From: Gliomastix tumulicola
Taxonomy: Eukaryota; Ascomycota; Sordariomycetes; Hypocreales; Bionectriaceae
Direction of reading: 5' to 3'
DNA: 64,000 bases
NCBI GenBank assembly: GCA_001599755.1
Contig: BCHX01000001.1
Span: 3,348,001 to 3,412,000 of the forward strand
The notes beneath the pieces are model-generated. The model saw nothing but the letters and a program-made list of their open reading frames with translations. It made no database searches and was not told where the DNA came from. Of the stretch, positions 1 to 11,600 are shown in pieces; the stretch's first letter is position 1; each line of letters starts with the position of its first letter. The position numbers and the translations under genes are program-made.

Positions 1-366
1 GCAATCGCACCAGTGAATGCTCTGTGTGAGCTGAATGTGGCTAGAAGGCTGTGGCTGTGCACCGCCTTTTGTGGGACCCGCGCACGTAGTCCTGGGTACG
101 TATCCCCTCAGGCTGCAGATTCGTTCTCCCCGCACAACGACCTTTCCCCTTCGGGGCAAATGCGTTGTCCGCGCCTTGAAAGTAAACAAACGAACAGCGC
201 ACCGACCCAACGCGCCTCACATCGCACCAACCAGGAATCACAGCCTGCATTCCTGAAACCGCCTCCGCATAAGGGACTGTCGGTGTGCCCTACGAGCCCC
301 CATCTCACTGCACAAATAATAATCTCTCAATCCATACGGCACGCTTCCCTCAAATACCCCCCCGCG
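1..366. other. Upstream region of the condensin gene
   Basis: No gene of its own is visible here. It is the promoter and leader side of the condensin gene that starts at 367. A CT/CA-rich stretch from about 290 to 360 directly precedes the start codon, as is common in leaders of fungal housekeeping genes. Confidence 0.5.
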
Positions 367-3139
367 ATGCCTCGGGTTGCCCAAGTCCCTCGCGCCACCA
401 GCGTCAAGACGACGTCTGGCTCCGGAGGCTCTCCCTTCAAGTCGCCCATGAAGTAAGCATTCCTCCATTCAATGTTGGCCATCAGCAGCATGTTGGCCCC
501 CTCGCTGTGTTGTTTGAGCGTGACAGGATGCCTGACCCGCGTGTTCTCTCCCTCAGGATTCCCTTGAACGACGATGCACAGGAACGAGGCCAGCGCATGA
601 ACTCCCGACGGGCGCTCCAGGAGAAACAGATCAACCAGATCAAGGCGGCGGCAACATCGACGCCGCGCAAGGGCAGCGTCAGGCTGGAGGACCTTGAGAA
701 CTCGACCCTGGGGTCCCACCCAGGGACGCCGAGGGCAGGTCGCGGCGACAGCGATGATGGCGACGAGGCCATCATGGTTGGAGGCGTGGTGGTCACGCCG
801 ATGAAGCGCGTGCCCATCCTCGCCAACTTCGAGGAGTGGATGAAGATGGCGACCGACAACAAGATCAACGCGACCAACTCGTGGAATTTTGCGCTCATTG
901 ACTACTTCCACGACATGTCACTCCTCAAGGAAGGTGATGGCGTCAACTTCCAGAAGGCCAGCTGCACACTCGACGGGTGCGTCAAGATTTACACGAACCG
1001 CGTCGACAGCGTGGCGACAGAGACGGGCAAGCTCCTCAGCGGTCTCGCCGACAGCAACAGCAAGAAGAAGGAACGCGAGGGCGACGCCGAGGGGGAGGAG
1101 AGCGACGAGGAAGTCGACGAGGATGGAAATGTCAAGAAAAAGCCCAAGAAGAAGGTTGGTGTCCCTTGTTCCACGTTTTGATTCTTGGGGGTGCGGTGCT
1201 GACCAGAGACAGACACAACGATCATCAGAGGCGACGCTGGCGCCGTCGTTTAGCTCATTACAACTGAAAAAGTTTGAGCTCGAATTCGCGATTGATCCCC
1301 TGTTCAAAAAGGCGTCGGCCGACTTCGACGAGGGCGGTGCCAAGGGGCTGTTGCTCAACCACCTCATGATTGATTCCCATGGCAGGATTGTGTTCGACAG
1401 CAGCGATGACGGTGTAGATGATGGCGGGGCTGGGAAAAAGGACGATGACCAGATGGATCTGGACGGCGAGGACGAGGAGGATGAGGAGATGGCCGACAAG
1501 ACCAAAGATCTGGCTGCCGATGAGGAGGTGCCCGAGCTGGAGGATGATGAAGATGAGGGCAATGTCGAGATTGACCTCAACTCGCTCCGCCAGAGACTTT
1601 TTCCCGACCTGAGCAAGCTCGATGAGCTCGATGTGTGTCCTTCTCTCAAGAACTTCGATCTGGGAGACCCCTCGGGATCGATGGACATCCCCTTCCTCAA
1701 GGCACCAGAAGACTGGCGGCAAGACCGTGACGGAGAAGGCACCGGTGCATTCGGAGATACGTCTGGCATGCTCTTGGATGGCGATGCCCCCCCTGGTTTC
1801 GACGACGATGACCTGGGCCTGGGCAGCTTCGATATCGGCGGGGACGTCGCCTTCGGAGAGGGAGGTGATGCTTGGGCGCGAGAGGCTGCACTCGAGCCCC
1901 AGATGCGCGTTTATGAGGGAGGCCTGGGTGACGATCCAGACGCCGGCCAGGATGGATTCGATGGAAAGGGCGAATATGTGGTCCAGATGACGAATAAGCG
2001 CAACCCTGACGCGATGCACGATGATATCCTGGGCTTCTTTGATCAGGCTCTTCAGAAGAACTGGACCAGCGCAGAGCACTGGCGCATCAGAAAGATCAAG
2101 GACAGCAACAAGCCCGCCACCGAGGCGAAGAAGCGGAAGGAGAAGGAGCCGTTCGAGGTGGACTTTGCTGCACCGCTCGACTCGGTCACGTCGGATCTCC
2201 TCTACACACAGGCTAGCAGCAACTCGACTATCATCTTGCCTAAGAAGGACTGGAAGTCAAAGTCTCGTAACCTGCTCCCCGACGACAAGCACTTCAACTC
2301 CAAGTCCCTGCTGAGCCTATTCCTCAAGCCGAAGGCCCGCATCGGGCGACGGCAGACTGCGTTCGGCGCCCGTCCCGGCTTTGGCAATGCCCGACAGGAC
2401 AACGCTGCCGGCGGCGACATGGACGAGGCGTTCTGGGCTCGCCAGAAGGCGCCCCTGGAGGACAACGAGGAGACGGCCATGCCCCAGGGCGACTACGATG
2501 CCAACTTCTTCCAGGACGATCTGCCGTTTGCCGGCGGAGACGACGATGACGAGCTGGAGTTTGCCGATGCGAGGGAGCACTTCTCGCCGGACCTCGGTGG
2601 TGATCCGGGTCTGACGGCCGACGGCGGCATAACTGCCATGCTGACGGGGGAGACGATGAACGCTACGAACGGGGCGTTTGGCACGACGCTTGTGACGCAG
2701 ACGAGGAGAGTCCGGCCGGAGTATGTGCAGTATGCCCGCGTGGCGAAGAAGGTCGATGTACGGAGGTTGAAGGAAGAGATCTGGAAGGGGATGGGGCTAG
2801 GAGAGCTCGAGGTATATGTTTCCCCTCTCGTTTACCATGTCCGACCTGTTTGACTGACACATATTCAAGGGACCACCCAAGGCCGATGCCACAGTACAGC
2901 CCGAAGACGGGGAGTCCAAGCCATCACCAGACGACCCGACACTCAAGTTCACATCCGTCATGAACGGCCTCAAATCAGTCTACCCCAAGCCCATCATGGA
3001 CGACATCTCGACGTCCTTCTGCTTCATCTCGCTTCTGCACCTGGCCAACGAGAAGGGGCTGGTCATCGAGAAGACGGAGGACCTGTCGGAGCTCAACATC
3101 CGCAAGGACTGGACGGCCGAGGCGACAGAGGGACACTGA
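367..3139 (+). CDS. Condensin complex non-SMC subunit 2 (Barren/CAP-H/Brn1 family)
   Basis: This is the kleisin subunit of condensin, which bridges the SMC2-SMC4 heads during mitotic chromosome compaction in the nucleus. Exons inferred: 367-452, 557-1154, 1213-2811 and 2870-3139, giving about 850 residues, usual for fungal Brn1. The start was chosen because exon 1 joins in frame to exon 2 through a GTAAGC donor at 453. Family signatures visible: the N-terminal block around residues 118-155 (FEEWMKMATDNKINATNSW), the TLAPSFSSLQLKKFELEF...IDPLFKKAS block, long acidic Asp/Glu stretches in the middle, and a C-terminal winged-helix-like part (SVYPKPIMDDIS, FCFISLLHLANEKGL). The intron 2 acceptor at 1212 is the least certain border; a pairing of donor 1159 with acceptor 1228 also keeps the frame. 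It converges on the HMG-box gene. Family assignment is strong. Confidence 0.95.
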
Positions 3140-5176
3140 TTGTCTCTTAACCTACAGGCGTTTCTGATGAAAGGGACGTGTTCTTGATTTAGCTTGTACC
3201 TATTTTTTTCTTGCTTTTTTTCAAGTTTGATTATTTAATGGCTGATGATGATGATGCATCCCCTCAACGATTCATGGCCTCGGGAGGGGTTCGGGGTAGT
3301 ATAGATAGAGTTAGTGGAACTTGGATTTGCTGTCGTTCCGGAATTGCTTCACGTTGTCTCGAGTGTCTGAGGATAGATACACACAAACAATGTAGTGCTT
3401 ACGGAGGGAAATGCCGACTTGAAGACTTTGGTCTGCTGAATCAGCGGCGTGTGACGGTGTCCCGCTGACTTGTTGGCAATGCACTAAGTACTAGTAGTAG
3501 TTAGTAGACATGAACAGTTCCTAGGGGCGGTGATGACGTCTTTTCCGCCCACGGAGCCTCATCCTAGCCGCCAGCATACGCCCACTGCAACTGGAGAATT
3601 AAGACTGACTGAACACAGACGACGTACATACTACTTAGTGCAGCGGGCATGCCCGTCTCCGGGCCAAACTCCCCGGCCAACTACGCATGCACGCCACAGG
3701 GTGTGTATTTTTCTCGCTCTTATGGACAAGGACCCAATATCAAGGCTAGGAGAATAGGGACTAAATATCTCGGCCCTTCGTCATCGAGCAGCATGACCCC
3801 CATCCCGTAAGCGAGGACGATAGCGCAACTCACTAGTAAATAGCCCCCGAAGCCCGAAAAAAAAGGATGGGAGGTGCATGCGTCTGTCTTTCACCGAGAG
3901 CAGCCAGGTCAAGGACAAGTTCCAGACTGATTGCTGCCTCCCTCCCTCTCCCTCCCTCCCACAGGTTCAAGCCCCTTCCTCCCCCTCCCCCCCACGCTTG
4001 CGGTGAACGAGCCCGAAACAAAAATTGAATAGTCGAGGACTTCGGTGTAGACGTGCCCAATAAATGGCCCCCAAACTTTTCAATAGAACGGGGAAACGAG
4101 GGCGTCCGTCCATGCGTTGCGTTGCGTTGCATATATATGCACTTCATCCCCGAGCTAAACGAAGCCCAGCCGCCGAACTTGCTGACTCTAACAATAAGAC
4201 AGCACACCATATTTAAACGGCGCGATAAAGGAAAAAGCTAAGCCGCTAGCGCAGCAGAAATGACATAACGTTAACGTTGACACGGCTGGCTAATGCGTTG
4301 GCTCGTGCCCTAGTACACCGCCGGCCGACCCTCCTCGGCAGAGAGACAAAAGGCAGAGAGAGAGACAGAGACAGAGATCTCCATTCCCGCATAAACAAGG
4401 TACCCGCATCACGATCTCGAAATGCCAAGCGGAGGTCCTGTGATCGGGGATACGAAAGTCCCAATCCAGTGGGCTTCCAGAATCATCGCTCTGAGACCTC
4501 CCACGCTGGAGCCCCCTCCCCCCATTTTCTGTTGCCTCTGTTCCCAGCACCCCATACAGCCCGCCTCTTTGTACAGAGTAGGCTTCACAAGTGTGACTGG
4601 AAGAGTGATTTGAAGATTGTGCATTCTGGCAGGTACGATATTGTGTGTATAGATATGGTACTACCTGTGGTAGTTTGCTAGTTCTGTTGTATATACGGAG
4701 AACTCAACTAGTTTCATGCTCGTTGCTCCCATCCATGAAAAAGTGTGAAAAGGAAACTATTCAGACAAGGTAGATAGATAGCTCATCTCAACCCATCCAG
4801 AACAACATTCCAGAGCAAATAATAGCCAAACAACGAGCAAAGCAAACCAATAACACAACAGGGGCCCGGCAAGGCTCTTCCAAGCCGTGGCCCAGGTGGG
4901 AGGTTCCGTATGAACAATCTCCCCCGTACCCTGAACGCCTGCTTTCAATGATTTTTCCTTTCGAATCGTGCCTCCCAAGTAGAAAGTTGAAGATGAAACC
5001 TTGAAAAAAAAAGAAGAAATCCAGCCAGGTCTTGAGACTCATTTTGTTCATACCCTTTCCATAGGGGGGGAAGTAGAGAAAAAAAAAACCCGTAAAAAAA
5101 TCAAATATTAGGCTCCGCCTATACACAAACGCTGATGGCTCCAGCCATATGCTGCAGCGCTTGGTTCATTCTGGGG

Positions 5177-5220
<44 letters not shown>

Positions 5221-5241
5221 GCGTCTGTCAGTCAAACAGAC
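3140..5241. other. Convergent intergenic region (2.1 kb)
   Basis: This lies between the 3' ends of the condensin and SAM/HMG-box genes. I see no coding sequence. It holds a TACTAGTAGTAG-type motif at 3488-3507, a CCCT-rich tract near 3938-3990, a triplicated GCGTT unit near 4115-4130 followed by ATATATA, and the TG microsatellite listed separately. Confidence 0.6.
5179..5219. repeat. (TG)n microsatellite, about 20 units
   Basis: An uninterrupted TG run ends about 22 bases past the stop codon of the SAM/HMG-box gene, so on the minus strand it is a CA run inside the probable 3' UTR of that gene. Confidence 0.95.
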
Positions 5242-6922
5242 TTACTCGCCACGACGGCGGCCGACGATCTCGCCGGCTCGCAGCAGAGCATTCATGCCGT
5301 CAAGCCCATCCTTGGGGCCTGGTCGGGGCATGTAGTTCATCTCGGGTGAAGTCATGATGATGTCACCTCCGCTCGATTCTTCGATCTTCAGATGCTGAAG
5401 TGCTGATGGTGCGGATTGAAACCCTTTTCACGCCCGAGTTAGCCTGCCTGAAATCCAATCAACATCAACCGACGGCTGCCATGCGCTGGGTATGAACTCA
5501 CCATAACCTCGTAGTCCATGAGGCTGTCCCATGGACAGAGGGCTCTTGGCGTCAATCGGGCTAGGAGCGTTCATGAAAGTAGGAGAGTTGGATGCCTCAT
5601 ATGGTGGCGGGGGACCCTGGTTCGATAGCAGGGCGTGGATCGGGAGCGGACCATCCATTGTCGGGCGGCTCATGCTGCTGGCCGTGCTTCCCGATCCGAG
5701 GCTGCCACTGGACGATCCCTGATGTCGGAGTAGAGGCGCACGGCCCGGGGGGCCGTCAACCAGCGGGCGGCGATGTGCTGGGCTGTATCCGTTGTAATGC
5801 GGCTCATCCGCACAGGGTCCGATGTGGATGCCACCGATTCGGCCTTCATCGAAAACATCGGACAGCGACGGGAGGCTCTGCTGCTGCTGCTGGGTCTGCG
5901 CCCTGAGCTCGAAGTGATCTGATCTCGGCGAATGCCTAGACTCGTCCACGGACATGTGGTGCTTGTGCAGGCTCATGCCCGGGAGGGACTCGCCGTTAGA
6001 GCCGATGGAGTTGAGCCTCTCCTGGCGGGCCGGGGGCGGCTCGCTGCCCTGCATCCTCTCGCTGCTGCTTCGGCTGCCCCTCATGCTTCCACCACCGCTG
6101 CCGCTTCCGTGGGCGGCACTGCTGCTGCTCGAGCTTCCATGGCGTAACCTGGCGGGCTCAAGCTTGGCCCTCTTGGGGTCTATGTCAGGTGTTAGCTTAG
6201 GATGTTAATCACAGGTCGGTCTCCAACACGTTGGCGACAAACCTGAGCGCTCCGCCTTTGCCTGCCTTTCCTTGAACTCCTGCAAGTACTGTGCGTACTG
6301 ACGGTACTCGGGCGTCTTCTTGTACTCGGCCAGATCACGATGGTATTTTTCCTTGGCTATATTCGCTTGGCTTTCGAAAACCTCCTTCTCCGCGGGCGGA
6401 AGGGTCTGCCAGTTTTCGCCGACTAGCTTAGCAATCTCCGTAAAGGTAAGGTTGTGGTGCCTGATGTCTTCTCTCATTTCTGGAATTCGAGTTAGTGGCG
6501 TACATCATGGGGTTTCTCCTGCGGGGTGACTGACTATTTGAGAAGAGGACGTAGGCCGATGGTGGACGATCCGGAGCGTGCTCGTCCACCTTGGGATGCC
6601 TCCGGTACTTGCGCTTTGTCACGCCGTTGGTATCGGTGCTGGTATCGGGCTGGGCGAGGTTAGGCCGTAGTCCATCCTGCTTCACATCCTCCAGGCTGGG
6701 CTTGACGCTCGCCGGGAGGGAGATGCCGGAGGCAACGCCCCTTGCGTTGGCGATCCTCCTCTGGAGTTTCCTCCTGTGGCCGAGCTTGACACCCAGAACA
6801 TCCAAGTCGGACTCTTGAATATCAAGAATCGTGTCCCATGAGTCGAAGCCCTGGTCGACAAAGGCGTCGAGGTACTGGGACAGGCCCAGCTCCCTAAAAA
6901 CTGGCTCTAGATCGCGCGCCAT
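5242..6922 (-). CDS. SAM-domain plus HMG-box nuclear protein, putative transcriptional regulator
   Basis: Likely a DNA-binding regulator. Exons on the minus strand: 6922-6535, 6479-6243, 6179-5502 and 5423-5242, about 494 residues. Residues 1-70 form a SAM domain (LEPVFRELGLSQYLDAFVDQG, then a LGHRRKLQRRI helix). Residues about 118-195 form an HMG-box (RPPSAYVLFSNKMRED, then LTFTEIAKLVGENWQTLPPAEK), split by intron 1 inside the first helix. The rest is low complexity: Ser/Gly and Pro-rich, a short Gln run, and a basic GRRRGE C-terminus. An in-frame ATG lies 50 codons upstream at 7072, but the SAM fold begins at once after the chosen ATG. The last intron uses an AAAAG acceptor at 5424; the more usual TTTCAG acceptor further upstream would bring in a stop. 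SAM plus HMG-box architecture is known in ascomycetes; the targets cannot be read here. Confidence 0.88.
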
Positions 6923-8050
6923 CTTGACTGTTTGAGACTGATCAAGGTGTGCGAGGTAGATGGGGCGGGTTGGCGACAGAGAGCATTGACACACCCGGAG
7001 ACTTCTATCGCGTTCGTTGACCCAAGTGGTGATGGTCGGCAACCGACGTCTCTTTCTCACGTGCTGACCCAATGTTCACCAGCCTTGCTGTGGCAGGTGA
7101 AAGGGCGGCGACGACAGGACTAAACGGCGTTAGTTGGTCTGGTCCGTAAGTGGCATGTATATATGTACATATATATATGTATGTGAGTGTGCAGGTGTGG
7201 GCGTGCGTGTATATGTATGAGAATATAAGAGAGAAAGCATGTGCATATGTTGTTTCATGAACAGACGACGCGGCGCATGAGAAAAGAGGATGAGACGCCA
7301 GGTATGTAGGTGACGTAGGTGGACGTATCGAGATGACAGGCGCACCGATGAGTCAAGGGGAATCAGATGAAAATAGAGAAGACGGCCAATTTACCTCGCG
7401 CTTGCTTCTCCTTCGTGGTATTTGAGAGCTCGTTCCCCTTTGTCAGGGCGACAGCTCACAATTGTCGAGAATGGGTGGCCGGAAATATGCAATCTTGGGT
7501 AGACCACGGATCCGTGTAGCCCGGAGCTGAGTAAGTAGCTGCTACTGGGGGGCGTGTAGATTCCCGCTTCCTCCAACCCAGCGGTCTAAACCAGCTCAAG
7601 ATGAGGTCGAGCAGGGAGCCGGGGTAGCAGAGAGATGGCGAACTGAAAAAGGTGCGTCTGGGAGATCCAGATTCCGCGTTGAGATATCGGGCGACGATGT
7701 CAGAGCCCGGAGTATCGACAGAGTCGGCAAGGCATGCAATGCAGGGCTCGATCACGATTCACGATCCACTGCGGTGACGCACGCGCAGGCTGAGCCGTAG
7801 CGGGAAGCAGGATGCCGGCACAGCTGTTTGGAGGCTGGAGGATGTCGAGATTTCGCTTTCTCCTCGTGGTAGCCTCGTGTCGTCGTCGTGGTTCTAATAC
7901 TGGTGAATCCGAGGCCGGTGGTGCTCGTTCCAAGGACTGGCAGTCCCACAGTGGTGCAGTGTAATGTACTTCGGTGTTAGATGGTGAAGGGTAGCAGGAG
8001 CCGGCGTTCGTCGAGATGTACGGCAGCTAACCGCAGTGAGTGACGGCGGC

Positions 8051-8078
8051 GATGATGAGGATGAGGATGAGGATGATG
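8051..8078. repeat. GAT/GAG-type trinucleotide repeat
   Basis: A short imperfect run of GATGATGAGGATGAGGATGA type in the gene-free region, with no coding context visible. Confidence 0.7.
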
Positions 8079-8539
8079 CTGTTGTCGAGGGTGCAAGGCT
8101 GGTTTTCGTACGGGTGTGAAAAGTGGTGGTGGCAGGACGGAGTGATAAGTGAGAGCTCGAGGAAGAAAGAAGAGAGAGAGACCCGGCAAAGAATTTGAGG
8201 ATCAGCTAGGGACTGGGTGTTGGGGTGTGCAAGTTGCCGTCGAGGAGGGGACCAGGGCAGTTTTCTGGGATTCGAGAAAATGGATCCCGGGCTCGAAGCC
8301 AGAAAAGATGGTGGGCTGCGAGCTCAATGCGCAATGCACGTCGAAAGGGCAGCGCGAAGAAACACGTTAGGTCACCACTACTGCATCGACGAGGATGGGA
8401 AAGGATCGGTGTGTGCTTGCTCGTACTGCAGGGCAAGTCTGCGCACTGTAAAGAATATTATGGAGCACGGCGCACTGGAGGGGCAGCAGGTGCAGCGGGT
8501 GCAGCTACTAATGTACGGGCGGCGACAGTGGACAGGGCA

Positions 8540-8632
8540 CAGCAGGCAAGGGATGTGCAGGCAGGAGCAGCCCAGGGCAGGCAGGAGCAGGGCAGGCAGG
8601 AGCAGGCAGGCAGGCAGGCAGGCACAGCAGGC
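8540..8632. repeat. GGCAGGAGCA / GCAGG minisatellite
   Basis: Imperfect tandem copies of a roughly 10-14 base unit (GCAGGAGCAGG) collapse into plain GCAG repeats near 8610-8625. Its translations give the Cys/Leu-rich or Arg/Gln-rich spurious frames seen on both strands. Confidence 0.85.
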
Positions 8633-11600
8633 GCGCTGGAGGGTCGTCCCTTCTGAAAGGTGGTGTGCCGGTATAAGGTACATGTATACGAGTACTAGTA
8701 GTAGTAGTAGGTAAGCCAGCCAGGAGTGGCCTGATTGGGAGAGGACGGGCTTCTGGGGTTCAAGCAAACGCAAGCCAAGGACCCAAGACCCAAGCAGACA
8801 GGGCCTGGCACGCCTAGGTAGCGTGGGATATGGATAGCAAAATGCTGGGATTGCTTGGTAAAGGAGGGGGCGTGCCCAGAGGCGTGCGCCCAGGTAAGCG
8901 TCTCCAGAAGTCTCCAGAAGAACCAGACATCGACGATCACCCAATTGCCCATCCTGCCAGCGCCGTCCCTGATTGGGGTAGTCCGGCCTGCGCCAGGGCA
9001 CAATTGGCTTCGACCACCATGGCAAAGCTGTGTCATTCCCAGAGAATCTCGATGTTCCAACCACTTCTCTCGATGCGCAGTTACCACACCCCCAGACTGG
9101 CCATCGCCGCCCCCTCTCTGAGAGACGCCCCGATTCCCACTCTCCTTGAAGGGACGCCCCCCTTTACCTTTACGGAGTACAGAAGTGCGAGGTAGCGTCT
9201 TGTAGCTGCGCTGTTGGAGGTGCGGGTGTCCTCTTTACTCCGTGGATTGTTGGTTGGTTCATACTGCACCTGTCTCTCTGGCAGCCGTCCGTACCGTCTC
9301 GCAGCGATGCGACCTTCAGTTGCAAGTATCTCGTGACGGTCCAACTGCCTATCCATTATTCATCCCCCCTCCCCCTTGGATGCCGGTGGTGGTGGTGGTG
9401 GCGGCGGCGGCCACGGTCTCAGGTCTGCTGATAGGGTTTTTGCTGATGAGATAGGCTCTCCCGGCCAAACAGACGCCCTTCTCGCTGGGGCCCTGGCGGT
9501 TGCCTCTGGCCTACAATACGTAATAGTACCACAGGTGATGTAATGAACGCCCCAAGGCCAAGGTGCGCTCGCCCATCGTTGATGATGATTCCGCGGAGCT
9601 AGACAGTCCCAGGGGTAGGGTACCTACCGCTAGCACTAGCAAGCCTCCATCCCCTCCCCCCCTCAACTAAATCCATCCATCTCACGCGCCAGGCTTAACG
9701 CAAACACACAGACGAAACAACAGTGAGCAAGAGAGAAGGGAGAGAAAAAAAAAAGAAAAAAACAGACCAAGCGGGAACCCTTTTTTCGTAAAAACGACCT
9801 AAAATTGCCAGTCTAAACCTCGAGGGGGCATGCCTTGTTCATTACCCTCCAGTTGGTAAGGGAACCCTGTGAGCTTATTAGCACCGCACACAGAACTCCC
9901 CTATGCCTCAAACGGGTCTTTGCCATTACGGTAATCAACCTGCCCCCCCAGCGTCACATCACCGAACTCATGGATACGGAAATGGAAATGGGCAAAAAAC
10001 GGAGAAGACTGTCGGGGAACGGAGCACTCGTAGCTTCTTGAGGCGGACGGGCACGCACTGTCAACGCTACATGGCCAGGAGTGATTACGTTGTCCAGGGA
10101 CTTCCGTCAAAGATAACTGCGCATCTCTGCAGCTTCTAATTATGTGTGTGTGAGCGAAAGACTGAAATGCGAGACAAAGGGTGTGCGTATGTAAGTTGCA
10201 TGTGGTCTACGTGCCTCACTCTCGAAGGAACTGAAGTGCTGTTGGCTGCATTCTGCCAGCAGATCATCACTAGCAACGACGCAGAAAGAAAAGAAGAAGA
10301 AAGAAAAAAAAAGAGGAGGCACACACCCCCATCATGGGCATGCAGAGCTAATACTTTTCGCTCACCGGCCTCGCCTTGCGTTCTTCTTCTCGTCCTCGCC
10401 AAGTTCCGCAGCCCGTTAATGCACGTCCCTAGTGCAAGACCGACAGAGATAGGTGCTGTATTCGGCGAAAGCGGGCAACGCCAGGCAAGGGGGGCTCACG
10501 AAGGGACAGAAACAGACAGAAGAGGCGAGTGGCGAGATCGAACGCCCATCTACGATCAAATGCCCTCCAAGAGCCCTGCGGATCACGATGTCCTCCTCAC
10601 CTTCTGTCCCGGTAGAGTAATGATCTGAGGGCGAGGAGGCGGGAGGCAGCCCAGGAGCGGCTCTTCCTTTGGGCGGCGAGAGAAAAGTAAGAGAAAATGT
10701 GCCGTAGAGTAGATTTTTCTCATGTTCTTCGATGCGATCGATGGCGAGTTCCACAAGATTCTTGGGCCAATGACGGATTCAACCCTGCCTATCATCGCGA
10801 TTCGCAACTTCTCGGCCGCCACCTCTCTCGTACAAGTGACATCGCCCATGTCTCACTCCTATCCCGGTTACAGCACGGCTGGGGCCAACACACAGTGTGT
10901 GTGTCACTGGGAAGCTTCTGGGGGTGGCAAGGCGCAAATGCAATGTCACCACCAGTCAGGAGTCATCAGGGGGAGAGAGAGGGGGGGAGGACGAGGCACA
11001 TACACAGCATGCACATATGCAAGCAATCTGTGCTGACAGCACCCTTACAAAGGTCCGTAGCACCGGCAAGTTGCAGGACAGAGAAGGAGGAGAGAGAAGG
11101 CTTTCGCCCGCATCAGCAGCTTCCCCCCACGCTGTGCAACGAGACACACACACACACACCACCCATCAAAACCGAGAAAAAAATCCCGGTTACCCCATCT
11201 CGATGCGTCACCGAAAGCAGCGGGCGCAAAGCAAGGGGGCCAGCAGAAAATGGCAACACCTCAGAGTGCCAGTACCGTTCCAAAACCAATATTCATGCAC
11301 GCGAAATGGACTTAAGAGACAATGGTGCCCATTTCTCCAAAATCTTTCGTGTTATAGCCTACTTAGCAGTTTCTACTATGCGCCTTCAGGCCGGTCGATG
11401 AAGTTCCAGGTCCTGAAGGCGTCCGTCGTCGCCGGGCTGCCCTCCTTCCACCCAGCAGCGCAGAGTCAGAAGGGGCGAAGCGTGGTGGTGTGCTGCTCGG
11501 TCGGCACGGCGATTGCTGTAAGGGAATGGCGAAAAAGGACATCAGGGATCGAGATCAGCATCAGAAAGGCCGACATCGAAGGTTTCACGCGCATCACAAG

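Noticed and set aside
8378..9064. 228-codon open frame on the minus strand in the gene desert
   Set aside because: Its second half is a Cys/Leu translation of the GCAGG minisatellite, and other frames over the same DNA are equally open. No domain or conserved pattern.
10525..10560. Reverse-strand GTTCGATC resembling a tRNA T loop
   Set aside because: The T stem has mismatches and no cloverleaf can be drawn around it.
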